Of a stretch of 64,000 bases of DNA, positions 33,981 to 43,295 are shown piece after piece; the stretch's first letter is position 1, and every line of letters begins with the position of its first letter. Made by a program: the position numbers and the translations under genes. The DNA is from an uncultured Clostridium sp. GTDB taxonomy: Bacteria > Bacillota > Clostridia > Clostridiales > Clostridiaceae. Below the pieces are notes generated by a model, which saw nothing but the letters and a program-made list of their open reading frames with translations, did not search any database and was not told the DNA's origin. The stretch is from contig NZ_CAMQZG010000001.1 in the NCBI RefSeq assembly GCF_947039605.1, positions 186,001 through 250,000 on the forward strand. Direction: 5' to 3'.

Positions 33981-35087
33981 CTATTTTAAACTTTTGATTC
34001 TTTCTGAACCATCTATAATATTTGTTATTCTTATACCAAAGCTTTCATCTATAACTACAACTTCACCATAAGCAATTCTTTTTCCATTAACTAATATTTC
34101 AAGTGGCTCATCTGCAAGTTTATCAAGTTCTATTACAGAACCAACTCCAAGTGCTAAAACATCTTTTATGCTCTTTTTTGTTTTACCAAGAACAACTGAA
34201 ACATCAAGTGGCACATCAAGGATTAAATCCATATTATTATATGATGCACCTTGTTTATTTTGATCTAAACTTTCAAACTGAGCTTTACTCACTTCTATTG
34301 GTTTATAATCAATTTCTTCAACATATGGAATCTGAACTGTAGCCTGTCTTTGCTCTGGCTTTACCATATCAATAGTCTTTTCTTCAATCATAGGCTCTGG
34401 AGTTTTAGTTTCATCATCCTCACCCATCATTATTTTAATTATCTTTTTCCCTGTTTCTAATGGAAGCACTTGCATGATTGTACTATCAACTAATTCTCCA
34501 ATTTTTAAATTAAATGATATATTTACAATTTCTTGCTCATCATCAAATCCTGTTGATATAGTTTCAGTTAAGTTTTCCCATATCTTTGATTTAGGCGGTG
34601 ATATATTTACCTCTCTTGCAAACATTGTTGCCATAGATGTTGCAGCAGAACCTATCATTTGATTCATAGCTTCTTGAACTGCACTAATTTCTATTTCTGA
34701 AAGTTCTGTTGAAATTGCACTTCCATCTCCACCCATCATAAGGTTGGCAATAACAGCCGCATCTGGTATTTTCATTATTAAAATGTTTTTCCCAACAATT
34801 CCACTAGTATATTGAACCTCTAATAATATATTTGGAACTGCAAACTGTCTTTTTAACTCCCCTATAGTTGTAAGACTTACAACCGGAGTTGTTATATTAA
34901 CACTTTGATTTATAACTTGTGAAAGAGCTGTTGAGGCAGACCCCATTGATATATTACCTATTTCTCCAAGTAAATCATTATCTTGTTCTGAAAAAAGAGG
35001 TTCTTTTTGTCCATCGTTATCATTGCTACTACTATCCCCATTTAATAGGGCATCTATTTCTTCTTGTGATAAAAATCCATCAGCCAT
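33981..35087 (-). CDS. fliY: Flagellar motor switch phosphatase FliY
   Basis: C-ring protein of Gram-positive bacteria that combines CheY-P phosphatase activity with the FliN function. 368 residues. An N-terminal CheY-P-binding peptide LSQEEIDALLNG (5-16) is followed by two CheC-type active sites, D-L-L-G-E-I-G-N (about 38-45) and S-A-V-Q-E-A-M-N (about 135-142), each with E and N intact and the downstream proline. The C-terminal ~80 residues are a FliN/SpoA domain (LILDVPLDVSVVLGKTKKSI, ELDKLADEPLEILVNGK). Last gene of the che operon; its start overlaps the fliM stop. Confidence 0.95.
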   Translation of the reverse strand: MADGFLSQEEIDALLNGDSSSNDNDGQKEPLFSEQDNDLLGEIGNISMGSASTALSQVINQSVNITTPVVSLTTIGELKRQFAVPNILLEVQYTSGIVGKNILIMKIPDAAVIANLMMGGDGSAISTELSEIEISAVQEAMNQMIGSAATSMATMFAREVNISPPKSKIWENLTETISTGFDDEQEIVNISFNLKIGELVDSTIMQVLPLETGKKIIKIMMGEDDETKTPEPMIEEKTIDMVKPEQRQATVQIPYVEEIDYKPIEVSKAQFESLDQNKQGASYNNMDLILDVPLDVSVVLGKTKKSIKDVLALGVGSVIELDKLADEPLEILVNGKRIAYGEVVVIDESFGIRITNIIDGSERIKSLK

Positions 35088-36076
35088 TACCTTTCCCCCT
35101 CCTCTTGAATTATATCTAAAATCTCTATTCCTCTACTATCTCCAACCATTCCTGGCTTTGCATAGTAGCATTCTTTATCTTCTATCTTAACTTTAACTGG
35201 GTCTGTAATAAGCTTATCAAGTCTTATAACATCTCCAATTGTTAGCTTTAAGAAATCACTAATCATAATTTCACTCGAACCAAGTTCTACACTAAGGTCT
35301 ACATCAACACCCTGAATTTTAGCTCCAATTTTATCTTTATATTCATTTTTTGTGCTCTTTTGGTCATGTTCAAACCAATATTCTACAAGTAACCTATCCA
35401 TTATTTCCTCAACACTCACATAAGGAATACAAAGATTAACCATACTTGTACTATTACCCATTTCTATTGAAAATGTAAGTAATGCTATTGGTTCATTTGG
35501 TGCTAAAGTTTGATTTAAAGCTGGATTATTTTCCATACCATCATATTCTGGTGTTACTTCTATAATATCCTGCCATGCAACTTTCAAATTTTCTATCAGC
35601 TCTTTTGCAACACTCTTCATTACACCTTTATTTATTTCTGTAAATTCCTTTGCAACATACCTTTTTTCACCATTACCTCCAAATAAAATATCTATTACTT
35701 GGAATGCAAAATCTGGATTAAGTTCAAATGTTAAAAGTCCATTAAGTGGTGCAAATTTAAAGTTTATAAGAACTGTTGGATTTGAAACAGAGTGAATAAA
35801 TTCCTCATAAGTTATTTGTTCTACTGATACAAGCTTAACCTTAGTATTCTTTCGAGTTTTACCTGTTAAATAATTAGAACATAATCGCGAAAAATCGTTG
35901 TGTACAAGTTCTAAGGTTCTGATATGTTCTTTAGAAAACTTCTGCGGTCTTCTAAAATCATAAACCTTAACTCGCTGCTTTTCCTCTTCCTTTTGAATAT
36001 CTTCTGTTGCAAGTTCTCCAGAGGACAAGGCAGAAAGCAAGCTGTCAATTTCACTCTGAGATAACACATCTGCCAT
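35087..36076 (-). CDS. fliM: Flagellar motor switch protein FliM
   Basis: C-ring protein that receives CheY-P and reverses or biases the motor. 329 residues, standard. The CheY-P-binding N-terminus is LSQSEIDSLLSAL (5-17); a long middle CheC-like domain without phosphatase residues includes YDFRRPQKFSKEHIRTLELV and LLTFELNPDFAFQVIDILFGG; the C-terminal SpoA domain has DVDLSVELGSSEIMISDFLK and VIRLDKLITDPV. It is coupled to fliY at the stop. Confidence 0.96.
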   Translation of the reverse strand: MADVLSQSEIDSLLSALSSGELATEDIQKEEEKQRVKVYDFRRPQKFSKEHIRTLELVHNDFSRLCSNYLTGKTRKNTKVKLVSVEQITYEEFIHSVSNPTVLINFKFAPLNGLLTFELNPDFAFQVIDILFGGNGEKRYVAKEFTEINKGVMKSVAKELIENLKVAWQDIIEVTPEYDGMENNPALNQTLAPNEPIALLTFSIEMGNSTSMVNLCIPYVSVEEIMDRLLVEYWFEHDQKSTKNEYKDKIGAKIQGVDVDLSVELGSSEIMISDFLKLTIGDVIRLDKLITDPVKVKIEDKECYYAKPGMVGDSRGIEILDIIQEEGER

Positions 36077-36095
36077 ATAATCTACCTCTTTTCAC

Positions 36096-36497
36096 TTAAT
36101 TCCCTAATAGTATATTTAAATCTATTAAAGTTATAATATTGCCATTTAAATTTATAATTCCTTTTACATAATCCCTAGCTTCTTCTGCATCAAGTTTTTG
36201 AATCATTTTTTCATCAATATCTAAAACTTCCCTAACCTTATCAACAGAAATTGCTATCTCTTCATCATCAATATTAATGATTATTATGTTTCCTTTTTCA
36301 TTAAACTCATTATTAGTTCTAAGTAAAAGATTAATATCCACAAGAGATATTATGCTACCACGAAGATTTATAAGTCCTCTAATATGTCTATCAGACTTTG
36401 GAACCTTTGTTACAAGCATATTATTACTTATATTTTGAACTTTTAATGTTTCAACTGCAAACTCTTCATCACCTAAACTAAACATTACTATTTGCAT
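36096..36497 (-). CDS. cheW: Chemotaxis coupling protein CheW (first copy, near fliM)
   Basis: Links CheA to chemoreceptors. 133 residues of a single CheW domain: MQIVMFSLGDEEFAVETLKV at the start, RHIRGLINLRGSIISLVDIN near 42-61 (the conserved receptor-binding stretch) and ARDYVKGIINLNGNIITLID near the end. There is a second CheW at 40873-41301, so the cluster encodes two. Confidence 0.93.
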   Translation of the reverse strand: MQIVMFSLGDEEFAVETLKVQNISNNMLVTKVPKSDRHIRGLINLRGSIISLVDINLLLRTNNEFNEKGNIIIINIDDEEIAISVDKVREVLDIDEKMIQKLDAEEARDYVKGIINLNGNIITLIDLNILLGN

Positions 36498-36508
36498 AAC
36501 CTAGCTCC

Positions 36509-36871
36509 TTACTGTCCTAAAACTTTATTTATAGCCTCTAAAACTCTATCTGCTTGGAATGGCTTAACTATAAAATCTCTAGCTCCAGCTTTAATAGCAT
36601 CCATAACCATACTTTGTTGTCCCATAGCACTACACATAATTACTTTTGCAGTAGGGTCAAATTTTTTAATTTCCTTAACAGCTTCAATTCCATCCATTTC
36701 TGGCATTGTAATATCCATTGTTACTACATCTGGTCTCTCCTGCTTATACATTTCTACTGCTTTTAAGCCATTGCATGCTTCCCCTATTACTTCAAATCCA
36801 TTCTTTGTTAAGATATCCTTAACCATCATTCTCATAAATGCTGCATCGTCAACTATTAATACTTTTGCCAT
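36509..36871 (-). CDS. cheY: Chemotaxis response regulator CheY
   Basis: Single-domain receiver that binds FliM and FliY when phosphorylated by CheA. 120 residues: acidic pair DD near 8-9, phosphoacceptor D53 (VVTMDITMPEMDG), Thr/Ser switch near 81 (MCSAMG) and K103 (DFIVKPF). All key residues are present. It sits between cheC and cheW with short gaps (about 12 bases each). Confidence 0.96.
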   Translation of the reverse strand: MAKVLIVDDAAFMRMMVKDILTKNGFEVIGEACNGLKAVEMYKQERPDVVTMDITMPEMDGIEAVKEIKKFDPTAKVIMCSAMGQQSMVMDAIKAGARDFIVKPFQADRVLEAINKVLGQ

Positions 36872-36883
36872 TTTATATTCCCC

Positions 36884-37486
36884 CTAAATTAATCCTATTG
36901 ATTTAAATATTTTTTCTAATGAATCAGGCTTCGGTAAGTAGTAAAAATCTGCTCCTATTTCCTCACCATCATAATCTTTTAAAATAATTTTTATTTCTAA
37001 TATTTTATCTGCATCTTCTAATGATGCAATAAACATTGTAGGTATCATTGCACCTGCAATATCATGTGCAATAGCTGGAACTCCTGCTATCATTGATAAG
37101 CCAGTAAATTCTGAAACTGCATTCATGTAAGTACTTGATATAATATTTCCAAACTCACATATAACAGACTCTCCAAATTCACCAAATACCTCATCAGTTT
37201 TTTCTACAAACTTATTTATAATATCAAAGGCTACATCTTCTTTTAATAAAAATAATATGTTACCTTGAAGCTCACCCTTAGCTTCAATTGAAACTCCTAC
37301 AACCATTTTTTCTAGGTCTATATTGTCATAAATTTCTTCTATACCAATCACCTTGATAAGAGGAACTTTCATATCAACACTTCTACCTAAAAGTGTTGAA
37401 AGTGCAGTAACTGCATTTCCAGCACCTATATTAGATATTTCCCTAAGGGCATCTAACTGCATTTCTGTTAAATCTAAAAAATCCAT
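36884..37486 (-). CDS. cheC: CheY-P phosphatase CheC
   Basis: Dephosphorylates CheY-P and interacts with CheD in the adaptation feedback. 200 residues with both CheC active-site motifs: D-A-L-R-E-I-S-N (about 12-19) and S-V-I-C-E-F-G-N (about 106-113), each keeping Glu and Asn, with the later prolines. It follows cheA by 12 bases. Together with FliY this gives two CheY-P phosphatases. Confidence 0.93.
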   Translation of the reverse strand: MDFLDLTEMQLDALREISNIGAGNAVTALSTLLGRSVDMKVPLIKVIGIEEIYDNIDLEKMVVGVSIEAKGELQGNILFLLKEDVAFDIINKFVEKTDEVFGEFGESVICEFGNIISSTYMNAVSEFTGLSMIAGVPAIAHDIAGAMIPTMFIASLEDADKILEIKIILKDYDGEEIGADFYYLPKPDSLEKIFKSIGLI

Positions 37487-37498
37487 AAACTCTCACTC

Positions 37499-39544
37499 CT
37501 ATACTAAGGCAGCTACATCTAAAATAAGCGTAACTAGTCCATTTCCAAGTATAGTAGCCCCTATATACTCTTTTATATTAGAAAGACTATTTCCTAAATG
37601 TTTAATAACAACTTCTTGCTGACCTAATAGAGAATCAACTAAAAGTCCAATTTCTTTATTTGAAACTTTCACGATTATAACAAACTTTTCGTTAGTATCC
37701 TTAGCTTCTTCAATGCCAAAGTAATCATTAAGCCTAAGTAGTGGTATAACTCTATCTCTATAAAGAATAACTTCTTTTGAATTACTCTTCTTTATATTTA
37801 TAGCATTAAAATCTACAACTCTCTCTATAAAACCTAGAGATATTGCAAAGTTTTCTTCTCCAACTTTAACTAAAAGTGCTTGTATTATTTGAAGTGTTAA
37901 TGGAAGTTTTATTATAAATGTTGACCCCATTCCCTCTTCACTAATAACATCTACAGTTCCTCCAAGTCCTGATATTTTTGTCTTAACAACATCCATACCA
38001 ACTCCTCTTCCAGAAATATCTGTAACCTGTTCATTAGTACTAAATCCACTTGAGAAAATAAGGTTTTTCAGTTCATCATCACTCATGCCCTCAGTATCTA
38101 TACCAACTCTCTCAGCTTTAGCTTTTACTTTCTCAACATTAATTCCAGCACCATCATCTTGAACCTTTATTACCGCCTTTGTTCCCTCTTGGTATGCTGT
38201 AAGAATTATCTTACCAACTGGAGGTTTTCCTGTTCTAATTCTTTCTTCTTTAGACTCAACACCATGGTCTATAGCATTTCTTAGAAGATGAATAAGAGGT
38301 TCTCCAATCTCATCAATAACAGTTCTATCAAGTTCTGTATCTTGTCCCTCAACAATGAAATTAACTTCTTTGCCAAGTTCTAAAGCAACATCCCTTATCA
38401 TTCTTGGGAATCTATTAAATACTACATCTAAAGGTAACATTCTTATCTTCATAACAAGGTCTTGTAAATCTGATGTTGTTCTTGCAACTTGCTCTAAAGT
38501 TTCAGTAAGTTCCTGACACTTTTGATCTGCTGCTATTTGCTCAAGTCTTGTCCTATTAATAACAAGCTCTGAAACCATATTAATAAGTTTATCTAATCTT
38601 TCTAAATCAACTCTAACTGATTGATGAGTAGACTTACCACCTGTTTTTGATTTCTTTGTAGTAGTAGGTTTTTTAGCATCTTTCTTTATTTCAACTTTTT
38701 TCCCCTTAACTTTAGTTATAACCCCATCCTCTTTAGAGGTTATAACTTCTTCTAATATATTCTCTGTAATTTCTTTACTTATAATTGTCTTGCTAAGCAT
38801 CAAGTTAACTTCTTCTACTGAAAACTCTTCAATTTCTGATGCCCTAGATATTATTGATTTTATATCATCCTTACTTGATTGAGTTATAATAATAGCCTCT
38901 ATATTTAAATCAAAATTTTCCTCTTCAATATCCTCAGTTGTTGGAAATGATTTTATTATCTCCCCAATCTCTTCTAAGTCTTTAAATATAAGAAATACTC
39001 TAGCTGATTTAAGAAGTGTACTTTCCACTAACTTTATCTTAACGCTAAATGCATTAAATCCTGTTTCTATAGCTTGCTTTACAACACTACTCTCATATTC
39101 ATTAAGTTCTAAATCACCTAACTCATTTGACTTTGTATCTTCTAAAATCATTTCTTCCTTATCTACCATTATCGATGATTCTTCTAAAAGCTTTATCATT
39201 TCTTTAATATCAAAAACTTCTTCCTCACCATTCTCAACTCCATCAACCATTCTTTCTAAGGTATCAAGACATTTAAATAAAATTGTAACTACTTTTGCTG
39301 TTATTTTCAGTTCGCCATCTCTAAACTTAGATAAAACATCTTCCATTTTATGAGTAAGCTCTGCAATATCAGTAAATCCCATAGTTGCTGCCATACCCTT
39401 TATTGTGTGAGCAACCCTAAAAATTTGTGCTATGCCATCTAAATCATCTGGCTCTTGCTCTAAATCTAATAAAGCATCATTTAGTGTTCTAAGATTGTCC
39501 CTTGACTCCTCAAGAAACATAGATAAATATTGACTTGTATCCAA
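37499..39544 (-). CDS. cheA: Chemotaxis sensor kinase CheA
   Basis: Histidine kinase of the receptor array. 681 residues. Hpt (P1) domain with phosphoacceptor H46 (VAHTIKGMAATMGF); a P2-like domain about 165-255 with the LPT-like linker rich in K; dimerisation P3 from SVRVDLERLDKLINMVSELV (about 305-325); ATPase P4 with DEIGEPLIHLLRNAIDHG, DDGAGINVEK and GRGVGMDVVK; C-terminal CheW-like P5 (FAISLGFIERVVDF onward). All catalytic boxes are intact. Confidence 0.97.
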   Translation of the reverse strand: MDTSQYLSMFLEESRDNLRTLNDALLDLEQEPDDLDGIAQIFRVAHTIKGMAATMGFTDIAELTHKMEDVLSKFRDGELKITAKVVTILFKCLDTLERMVDGVENGEEEVFDIKEMIKLLEESSIMVDKEEMILEDTKSNELGDLELNEYESSVVKQAIETGFNAFSVKIKLVESTLLKSARVFLIFKDLEEIGEIIKSFPTTEDIEEENFDLNIEAIIITQSSKDDIKSIISRASEIEEFSVEEVNLMLSKTIISKEITENILEEVITSKEDGVITKVKGKKVEIKKDAKKPTTTKKSKTGGKSTHQSVRVDLERLDKLINMVSELVINRTRLEQIAADQKCQELTETLEQVARTTSDLQDLVMKIRMLPLDVVFNRFPRMIRDVALELGKEVNFIVEGQDTELDRTVIDEIGEPLIHLLRNAIDHGVESKEERIRTGKPPVGKIILTAYQEGTKAVIKVQDDGAGINVEKVKAKAERVGIDTEGMSDDELKNLIFSSGFSTNEQVTDISGRGVGMDVVKTKISGLGGTVDVISEEGMGSTFIIKLPLTLQIIQALLVKVGEENFAISLGFIERVVDFNAINIKKSNSKEVILYRDRVIPLLRLNDYFGIEEAKDTNEKFVIIVKVSNKEIGLLVDSLLGQQEVVIKHLGNSLSNIKEYIGATILGNGLVTLILDVAALV

Positions 39545-39558
39545 AACTAAAACCCTCC

Positions 39559-40320
39559 CTATATTTTTCTATACATAAAAGTAGAACACTTTTTGAAACC
39601 AATTTTTTCTGAGGTGTATATGCTCTCAGTTGCTCCCACAAATAGTATCCCATTTTTATTTAAAGCTGTACTAAACTTTTTGTAAATTTTTTCTTTAATA
39701 TCACTATTAAAATAAATAACTACGTTTCTACATAATATTAAATCAAAGTTTTTTCCATAATTATCAATTATCAAATCGTTTTTTCTAAAATTAACCATAG
39801 ATTTTATCTCTTCTGAAATTCTATATTCATCATTAACCATAGTAAAATACTTTAAATATTTTTTATCCATATTTTTCACTTCTGTTACCGAATATATTCC
39901 TTCTTTAGCCTTTTTTAAAGCAGTATCATCTATATCCGTTGCAATTATATTATAATGCCTAACCCTATGCTCTTTTAAAATCATAGCTATCGAATATGGT
40001 TCACATCCAATAGAACATGCAGCACTCCATATATTTACCATTTTTTTCTCATCAAAATATTCTTTTTTTAATAGCTCTTCTAACTCCTCAAAAAGGTTTT
40101 TGTTTCTAAAAAACTCTGTAACATTTATTGTTATAAAATCTAAAAACTTTTCCCTCTCAGCTTTATTTATCTCTAAAAGCATTTTATATTCTGATAATGT
40201 TTTAACTCCTGACCTTTGCATAATACTCTCTATACGTCTAGTCATTTGCGCTTGTTTATATGCACTTAAATCAACCCCTAGATTCCTTAAAACCCACACA
40301 TAAAAATCATCAAAAACCAT
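39559..40320 (-). CDS. cheR: Chemoreceptor glutamate methyltransferase CheR
   Basis: Methylates chemoreceptor glutamates with S-adenosylmethionine. 253 residues: N-terminal helical domain with DLSAYKQAQMTRRIESIMQR, then the Rossmann domain with NIWSAACSIGCEPYSIAMIL (motif I; family consensus is usually WSAGCSTGEEPYS, so two positions differ), IIATDIDDTALKKAKEG, DLILCRNVVIYFN and FVGATESIY. Activity seems likely because the rest is conserved. Confidence 0.94.
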   Translation of the reverse strand: MVFDDFYVWVLRNLGVDLSAYKQAQMTRRIESIMQRSGVKTLSEYKMLLEINKAEREKFLDFITINVTEFFRNKNLFEELEELLKKEYFDEKKMVNIWSAACSIGCEPYSIAMILKEHRVRHYNIIATDIDDTALKKAKEGIYSVTEVKNMDKKYLKYFTMVNDEYRISEEIKSMVNFRKNDLIIDNYGKNFDLILCRNVVIYFNSDIKEKIYKKFSTALNKNGILFVGATESIYTSEKIGFKKCSTFMYRKI

Positions 40321-40363
40321 ATTAACACCTACCCCTCAAACTAAGTTTTAATATATTTCAATA

Positions 40364-40849
40364 TTAGAACTCAAGAACATTTTTCCCCATAGACTTTATA
40401 ACAACCATACCGGTACTAGAATCAACAAGCATAGTTCTCCCCTTATTCCCACCAACATCTTTTCCATCAATAGTAATTCTGCACTCACTTAATACCTTTT
40501 CAACTGCTGCAATATTTCTATTTCCTATATCATTTGAAAATTTATAATCTTGTGATTTAAACATTTGTGCTCCACCAGCAATTTTTGCTTTTATCCTAAA
40601 CCTCAAAGCTCCTCTTTTGACCATTTCATCTAAAACTAAAGGGATTGCTGTATCTGCAAATTTATATGGATTAGATTTATTAGAAAAACACTCACTATCA
40701 GGTAACATAATATGTATCAGTCCAGTAATATTTTTTCCTCTATCATAAAGCGCTATTCCAACACATGACCCAAGTCCTATTGTCATTATATTTATTGGTG
40801 CACTTACTATATCAAAAGCTGCAATTCCAACAATTATATTTTTTTTCAC
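40364..40849 (-). CDS. cheD: Chemoreceptor glutamine deamidase CheD
   Basis: Deamidates receptor glutamines and stimulates CheC. 161 residues with the catalytic set TIGLGSCVGIALYD (Cys29) and ITGLIHIMLP (His46), plus KAKIAGGAQMF, GNRNIAAVEKVL and the C-terminal ADVGGNKGRT-like block (KDVGGNKGRTMLVD). Located between cheW and cheR. Confidence 0.95.
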   Translation of the reverse strand: MKKNIIVGIAAFDIVSAPINIMTIGLGSCVGIALYDRGKNITGLIHIMLPDSECFSNKSNPYKFADTAIPLVLDEMVKRGALRFRIKAKIAGGAQMFKSQDYKFSNDIGNRNIAAVEKVLSECRITIDGKDVGGNKGRTMLVDSSTGMVVIKSMGKNVLEF

Positions 40850-40872
40850 TTAATCACCTTCGTTATTTAAAA

Positions 40873-41301
40873 CTACTCAAAGTTTAAAATTTTCTTTGCA
40901 TCTAATAATATTTTAATAACACCATTTGACTTTATAAGTCCTTTAACTTTAGTATTCTTATTACTATCTGCTATTCTTGGTAGTTCCTCTACCTCTGCTA
41001 AACTAAGCTGTGTAACTTCTTTAACTGAATCAACTTTCACACCTAACCTTTGATTACCATCAATAATTACTATTATTCTGCTATCCTCATTATTTTCATC
41101 TACAGAACTATATCCAAATAGCTCTAAAAGATTTATTATAGTTAAAGTTTCATCCCCATAATCAATTATGCCCTCAATAAATTTTTGTGACTGAGGAACA
41201 TTTTCAATATTTAAGTGTCCAAGTATTCTCTCAACATAATCTAACTCTACTGCATAGTCCTTTCCATTCAAACTAAATATTAAGATTTTACAGTAATCCA
41301 T
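40873..41301 (-). CDS. cheW: Chemotaxis coupling protein CheW (second copy)
   Basis: 142-residue single CheW domain, more diverged than the copy near fliM: MDYCKILIFSLNGKDYAVEL, QKFIEGIIDYGDETLTIINL (receptor-binding stretch with YGD where RG is usual) and KVKGLIKSNGVIKILLDAKK. Two copies in one operon suggest two coupling arrangements or specialisation; the less usual binding stretch may give different receptor affinity. Confidence 0.9.
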   Translation of the reverse strand: MDYCKILIFSLNGKDYAVELDYVERILGHLNIENVPQSQKFIEGIIDYGDETLTIINLLELFGYSSVDENNEDSRIIVIIDGNQRLGVKVDSVKEVTQLSLAEVEELPRIADSNKNTKVKGLIKSNGVIKILLDAKKILNFE

Positions 41302-41312
41302 TGTTCTGCTCC

Positions 41313-43079
41313 TTACACTTTTAAGCCTTCTAAAGTAATTCTATTATCATCACTTTTAAACACCTTTAAGTCCTTGTAATTTTCTTCTAATGTTATTATT
41401 CTATTTCCTACCTTAAACTTAGTATTATAATAAGCTTTTTCACACTCAATAACTCCATCATCATCTACCTCAAGCTGTGTTATAACGCCTGACATTGTTC
41501 CAACTACACCTGCTTTTATTTTATTTTTAGCCTTAATATTTCCACCTCTTAAAACACTTCTTTCAGTTAAAAATATTATGCTATCATCTGAAATAAAATC
41601 TGATACATAAACACCCTCTGAATGTACATATATATTACCCTTACTAAAAACAGTTGAAGCCTGACAATATCCAAGATTAATATTGCTATCTAAATCGAAT
41701 ATAACATCTATTTCATATAAATATTTTTTTATAACATTTAAGATATCGTCTACTTCCTCTAAAGACTTAATATTTAAACTTGCAAGTCTTAAAATTTTAC
41801 TATCGTAAATATCTGAAAGTTGTGTTACTTCACCAAATAAACTCTCAATATCATTTTTAATAAAATCATATGCCTTTTCTATTTTTGTATACTTGCTATC
41901 AAGCAATACTTTAACAAAACTACCAAGCTTTCTATTTTCTAAAAGATTATTCTTAATAATTGCTGCTACATCATTTCTAAGCCCTGTAAACTCTTTCTCT
42001 AAAACTTTCATGCTAAGTAATTTCATTTTAAACTCACCCTCTAAAAATCCACTTCTAACTCTGCTTTGAAGTAACTTTCCCTCTACACTTATATCTCCAA
42101 GTGAGCTAATTTTTGCACTACTAACATTTCCTTTGATGGTTATTCCACAAGAACCATATACACTTAGATTTTCTTCTACATCCCCATTTATTAAAACTTC
42201 ACCATTAAAATTAATATTTCCTGTTTTCAAATCAACATTTAAAGGAACTTTATAAGTTTTCTTTACCTCAAACCTCTTTCCATTCTTAGAATACATAGGC
42301 ATTCCATCCACAGTTGCTATAATATTATCTCCAACCCTTTTACATCCTGCTGCTATGTTAATTTCAACTTCCTTTATTTCTTTAGCTCCTATATTAGCAC
42401 CTCTTATATCTTTTCCATCTGCCCCAAGCTTTCCTTTAACTATAGTAGCTAAAATATCACCAATTTTAACACTACTTATTTTATTAGTATTAAGGTAATC
42501 TACCGTATCCTTTTCCACTTCTTTCTTCTCACCTAAAAACTTTATATCTAACAAATCATTTATCGTAGGTGTTCCCTCTTTTCCTACTGCAATAATTGCC
42601 TCATGCCCCTGAATAATATCCTCAAAAGATTTATACTGTATCCCAAAAATTATTGAATTTTCTTTTAAGCATTTCATTATGTCGCTTGCACTCAAAAGGT
42701 CAGATTGTACTATTTCCATACTTTCCTTCTCTATCAAAAGTTCATCATTAAAATCTTTATCAACAAGTTTAAAAATCTCCCCTTCTCTATAAGCACATTC
42801 TAAGCATGCATTCATATAATTATCATCTATCTTAAACTTAAATTTCTTTGTTGGTTGTATGCTATTTAACCCAATTTCAATCAAATCATCCTTACTTATC
42901 TCTCCACTTCTTTTAAAAGAACCATTTATTTTAAGCAATATTCCTTCACTTACTTTTAAATGGAATTTCTTGACCCCTTTATTCAAATATATATATTTAT
43001 CCTCTATATAATTTCGAGTGTCTTTACTATCTAAAATCTCAATTTTTTCAAAAGCATTAAATGTTGTATTATTCACCAT
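41313..43079 (-). CDS. FapA-type DUF342 protein
   Basis: 588 residues from the ATG at 43079 (GAGGGGGAG seven bases upstream); an open frame extends 27 codons further without a ribosome site. The DUF342 region covers about 80-590: a repeated beta-helix-like stretch with NFNGEVLINGDVEENLSVYG, ITIKGNVSSAKISSLGDISV and SEGVYVSDFISDDSIIFLTE, and a long helical coiled coil (about 355-440). Members are often flagellar assembly protein A (FapA) or polymer-forming envelope proteins. First gene of the che operon; its role in motility is inferred from context. Confidence 0.8.
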   Translation of the reverse strand: MVNNTTFNAFEKIEILDSKDTRNYIEDKYIYLNKGVKKFHLKVSEGILLKINGSFKRSGEISKDDLIEIGLNSIQPTKKFKFKIDDNYMNACLECAYREGEIFKLVDKDFNDELLIEKESMEIVQSDLLSASDIMKCLKENSIIFGIQYKSFEDIIQGHEAIIAVGKEGTPTINDLLDIKFLGEKKEVEKDTVDYLNTNKISSVKIGDILATIVKGKLGADGKDIRGANIGAKEIKEVEINIAAGCKRVGDNIIATVDGMPMYSKNGKRFEVKKTYKVPLNVDLKTGNINFNGEVLINGDVEENLSVYGSCGITIKGNVSSAKISSLGDISVEGKLLQSRVRSGFLEGEFKMKLLSMKVLEKEFTGLRNDVAAIIKNNLLENRKLGSFVKVLLDSKYTKIEKAYDFIKNDIESLFGEVTQLSDIYDSKILRLASLNIKSLEEVDDILNVIKKYLYEIDVIFDLDSNINLGYCQASTVFSKGNIYVHSEGVYVSDFISDDSIIFLTERSVLRGGNIKAKNKIKAGVVGTMSGVITQLEVDDDGVIECEKAYYNTKFKVGNRIITLEENYKDLKVFKSDDNRITLEGLKV

Positions 43080-43162
43080 TGTAAACTCCCCCTCAAAACC
43101 TTTAGTTAAATAATACCAAATCAATTGAGTTTTTTCTACAAAATTATGGATTTTTTTCATTT

Positions 43163-43189
43163 ATTTGTTTGTAATTTGTATAAACAAAT
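43163..43189. promoter_or_regulatory. Operator-like inverted repeat upstream of the che operon
   Basis: Perfect 8-bp inverted repeat ATTTGTTT-11-AAACAAAT (43163-43170, 43182-43189), 84 bases before the DUF342 start and between it and the terminator of the DUF1292 gene. A clear sigma hexamer pair was not found here, so the promoter is unresolved. Confidence 0.4.
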
Positions 43190-43249
43190 CTTTATTTTAT
43201 ACATCTTCTTAATTCCCTTTAAAGATTCTACTCAAGTTCTTTTTTAGAC

Positions 43250-43283
43250 AAAAAAAAAGAATGTACTCAAATGAGTACATTCT
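43250..43283 (-). terminator. Intrinsic terminator after the DUF1292 gene
   Basis: On the minus strand an 11-bp stem (AGAATGTACTC/GAGTACATTCT) with loop ATTT is followed by a run of nine T. It lies 13 bases after the stop and separates the gene from the che operon. Confidence 0.95.
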
Positions 43284-43295
43284 ATATTTTACAAA

